Source of the DNA: Actinomycetota bacterium
GTDB taxonomy: Bacteria > Actinomycetota > Actinomycetes > Actinomycetales > Microbacteriaceae
Length of the DNA: 6,491 nt
NCBI GenBank assembly: GCA_009703445.1
Contig: WLGA01000064.1
Location: 1 to 6,491 of the forward strand
Direction: 5' to 3'
Shown here piece by piece: positions 5,433 through 6,491 of this stretch. The notes below the pieces were generated by a model that worked only from the letters and a program-made list of their open reading frames with translations, was not told the origin of the DNA and ran no database searches. A program made the translations under genes and the position numbers. How positions within the stretch are numbered: the first letter of the stretch is position 1; each line of letters starts with the position of its first letter.

Positions 5433-6491
5433 GTGCTGGTCAAAATTACAAACAATGCTCGCGACTATGCCTGGGGCTCGAAATCATTGATTCCAGATTA
5501 TTTTGGGGTCCCTGCCACCGGCCGACCGATGGCCGAGATTTGGTACGGCACGCACGAGGGTTCGCCTGCTCGACTCACTGACACAAACGAGCCTCTACTC
5601 AGCGCTCTCGGAGGCCAGCCGCTTCCGTTTCTGCTAAAGATTTTGGCGGCCGACACCCCGCTTTCGATTCAGGCCCATCCCAACTCTGCGCAGGCGGCCG
5701 ATGGTTTCGCCCGCGAGAACGCAGCCGGAATTGGCTTTCAGGCTTCTGACCGAAACTACAAGGATGACCGCCACAAGCCCGAGATGATCGTGGCTCTAAC
5801 CGAATTCGAAGCTCTCTGTGGTTTCAAGTCCACGAAGCAGATTCGCAATCTGCTCGAGAGCATGCTTGACCCAACCGATGTCTCGGATGGTCTTAGAACT
5901 CTGGTGAACCATTGGCTCGAGGTATTCGGTTCCGAAGACGGGCTCCGAAAGCTATTCGTAGACATCGTGAGTCGCCGGGGAAACCTCGACGGAGTTACCG
6001 CAGAGCTGACCCAGCAAGCCAACCTTTCGGCTCAGTTTGAACTCGCTGCAAGACTCAACATCCTTTACCCGGGAGACCCGGGCGTTGTTCTTGCTCTGCT
6101 TATGAACCACGTTTGGCTTTCACCTGGCGAGGCATTGTTTTTGCCGGCTGGCAACATCCATGCCTATTTGAGTGGTCTTGGCGTCGAAATCATGGCTGCC
6201 TCTGACAACGTTCTGCGCGGAGGGCTAACCCCAAAGCACATCGACGTTGCCGAACTTGAACGCGTGTTGGTGTTTGCCGAGACCGAGATCGAGTTGGTCA
6301 AGACCCGTGAGTTGGCCAAGGGCTTGGTTGAGCTCGAAACTCCTGTCGATGACTTCATCCTCTATCGCGCCGAGCTATCGGGCGGAGTGGTGCTAGCCGA
6401 TTTGAACATCCCGGGTGCCACCATTGTGCTCTGCACCGCTGGCGAAATCGCATTGAGCAACAGCATTGAAGAACGAGTCGTCTTGAAACGA
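5433..6491 (+). CDS. manA: Mannose-6-phosphate isomerase, type I (partial, 3' end beyond the window)
   Basis: The enzyme interconverts fructose-6-phosphate and mannose-6-phosphate in the cytoplasm, using zinc; it links glycolysis to GDP-mannose and mannosylated polymers. The frame is open from GTG 5433 to the last base (353 codons), without a stop. Type I motifs are clear: near the N-terminus NNARDYAWGS, then PMAEIWYGTH (32-41), IQAHPNS (79-85) with zinc ligands Gln80 and His82, HKPEM (114-118) with zinc ligand Glu117, LPAGNIHAYLSGLGVEIM (237-254) with zinc ligand His243, and DNVLRGGLTPKHID (258-271) with the conserved Arg262 and Lys268. All expected active-site residues are present, so the enzyme should be functional. 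Related enzymes run to about 390-400 residues, so a few tens of C-terminal residues lie outside the window. The start is set by the strong ribosome site. It is divergent from the O-antigen ligase-like gene. Confidence 0.95.
   Translation, partial: MLVKITNNARDYAWGSKSLIPDYFGVPATGRPMAEIWYGTHEGSPARLTDTNEPLLSALGGQPLPFLLKILAADTPLSIQAHPNSAQAADGFARENAAGIGFQASDRNYKDDRHKPEMIVALTEFEALCGFKSTKQIRNLLESMLDPTDVSDGLRTLVNHWLEVFGSEDGLRKLFVDIVSRRGNLDGVTAELTQQANLSAQFELAARLNILYPGDPGVVLALLMNHVWLSPGEALFLPAGNIHAYLSGLGVEIMAASDNVLRGGLTPKHIDVAELERVLVFAETEIELVKTRELAKGLVELETPVDDFILYRAELSGGVVLADLNIPGATIVLCTAGEIALSNSIEERVVLKR

Noticed and set aside
5393..5581. Open + strand frame starting before manA
   Set aside because: It is in a different frame from manA and overlaps its conserved N-terminus. 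It has no ribosome site or recognisable protein features.
5756..6358. Open frames on the - strand inside manA
   Set aside because: They are Ser/Arg-rich shadows opposite conserved isomerase motifs, with no start signals.

Overview
The window looks like actinobacterial chromosome. It has moderate GC (mid-50s % judged by eye, not computed), dense GTG/TTG/ATG starts, stop-start overlaps, Ala/Thr/Pro-rich exported proteins and a LysM cell-wall protein. The exported-protein architecture and the moderate GC suggest a Microbacteriaceae-like (perhaps aquatic) actinobacterium, but that placement is inference.

Layout. Bases 1-4017 on the + strand form one tight gene run. It starts with the 3' end of an unidentified gene (to 146), followed by a small lipoprotein (143-649). 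Next comes an 889-residue secreted LysM protein (646-3315, TTG start) and then a LicC/MobA-like nucleotidyltransferase (3325-4017). The first two junctions are stop-start overlaps (ATGA and TTGA) and the third gap is 9 bp, so co-transcription and translational coupling are likely. On the - strand, 5335-3950 encodes a multi-pass O-antigen ligase/polymerase-family protein. Its 3' end overlaps the nucleotidyltransferase gene tail to tail by 68 bp. A 97-bp divergent intergenic region (5336-5432) separates it from manA (5433 to the window end, + strand, GTG start), a type I mannose-6-phosphate isomerase cut off by the window edge. There is no other gene-free stretch, and I see no RNA gene, mobile element or CRISPR array.

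How the genes may fit together. ManA links fructose-6-phosphate to mannose-6-phosphate, feeding GDP-mannose. The O-antigen ligase-like protein would join or transfer a lipid-linked glycan outside the membrane. The nucleotidyltransferase would activate a sugar phosphate or a phospho-amino-alcohol such as phosphocholine. The LysM protein and the lipoprotein are exported envelope proteins. The common theme is making and handling a surface glycopolymer.

The most unusual item is the LysM protein. It combines an N-terminal cysteine-rich domain that resembles a lysozyme/transglycosylase fold, nine degenerate ~55-residue repeats, a Pro/Thr linker and a C-terminal LysM.
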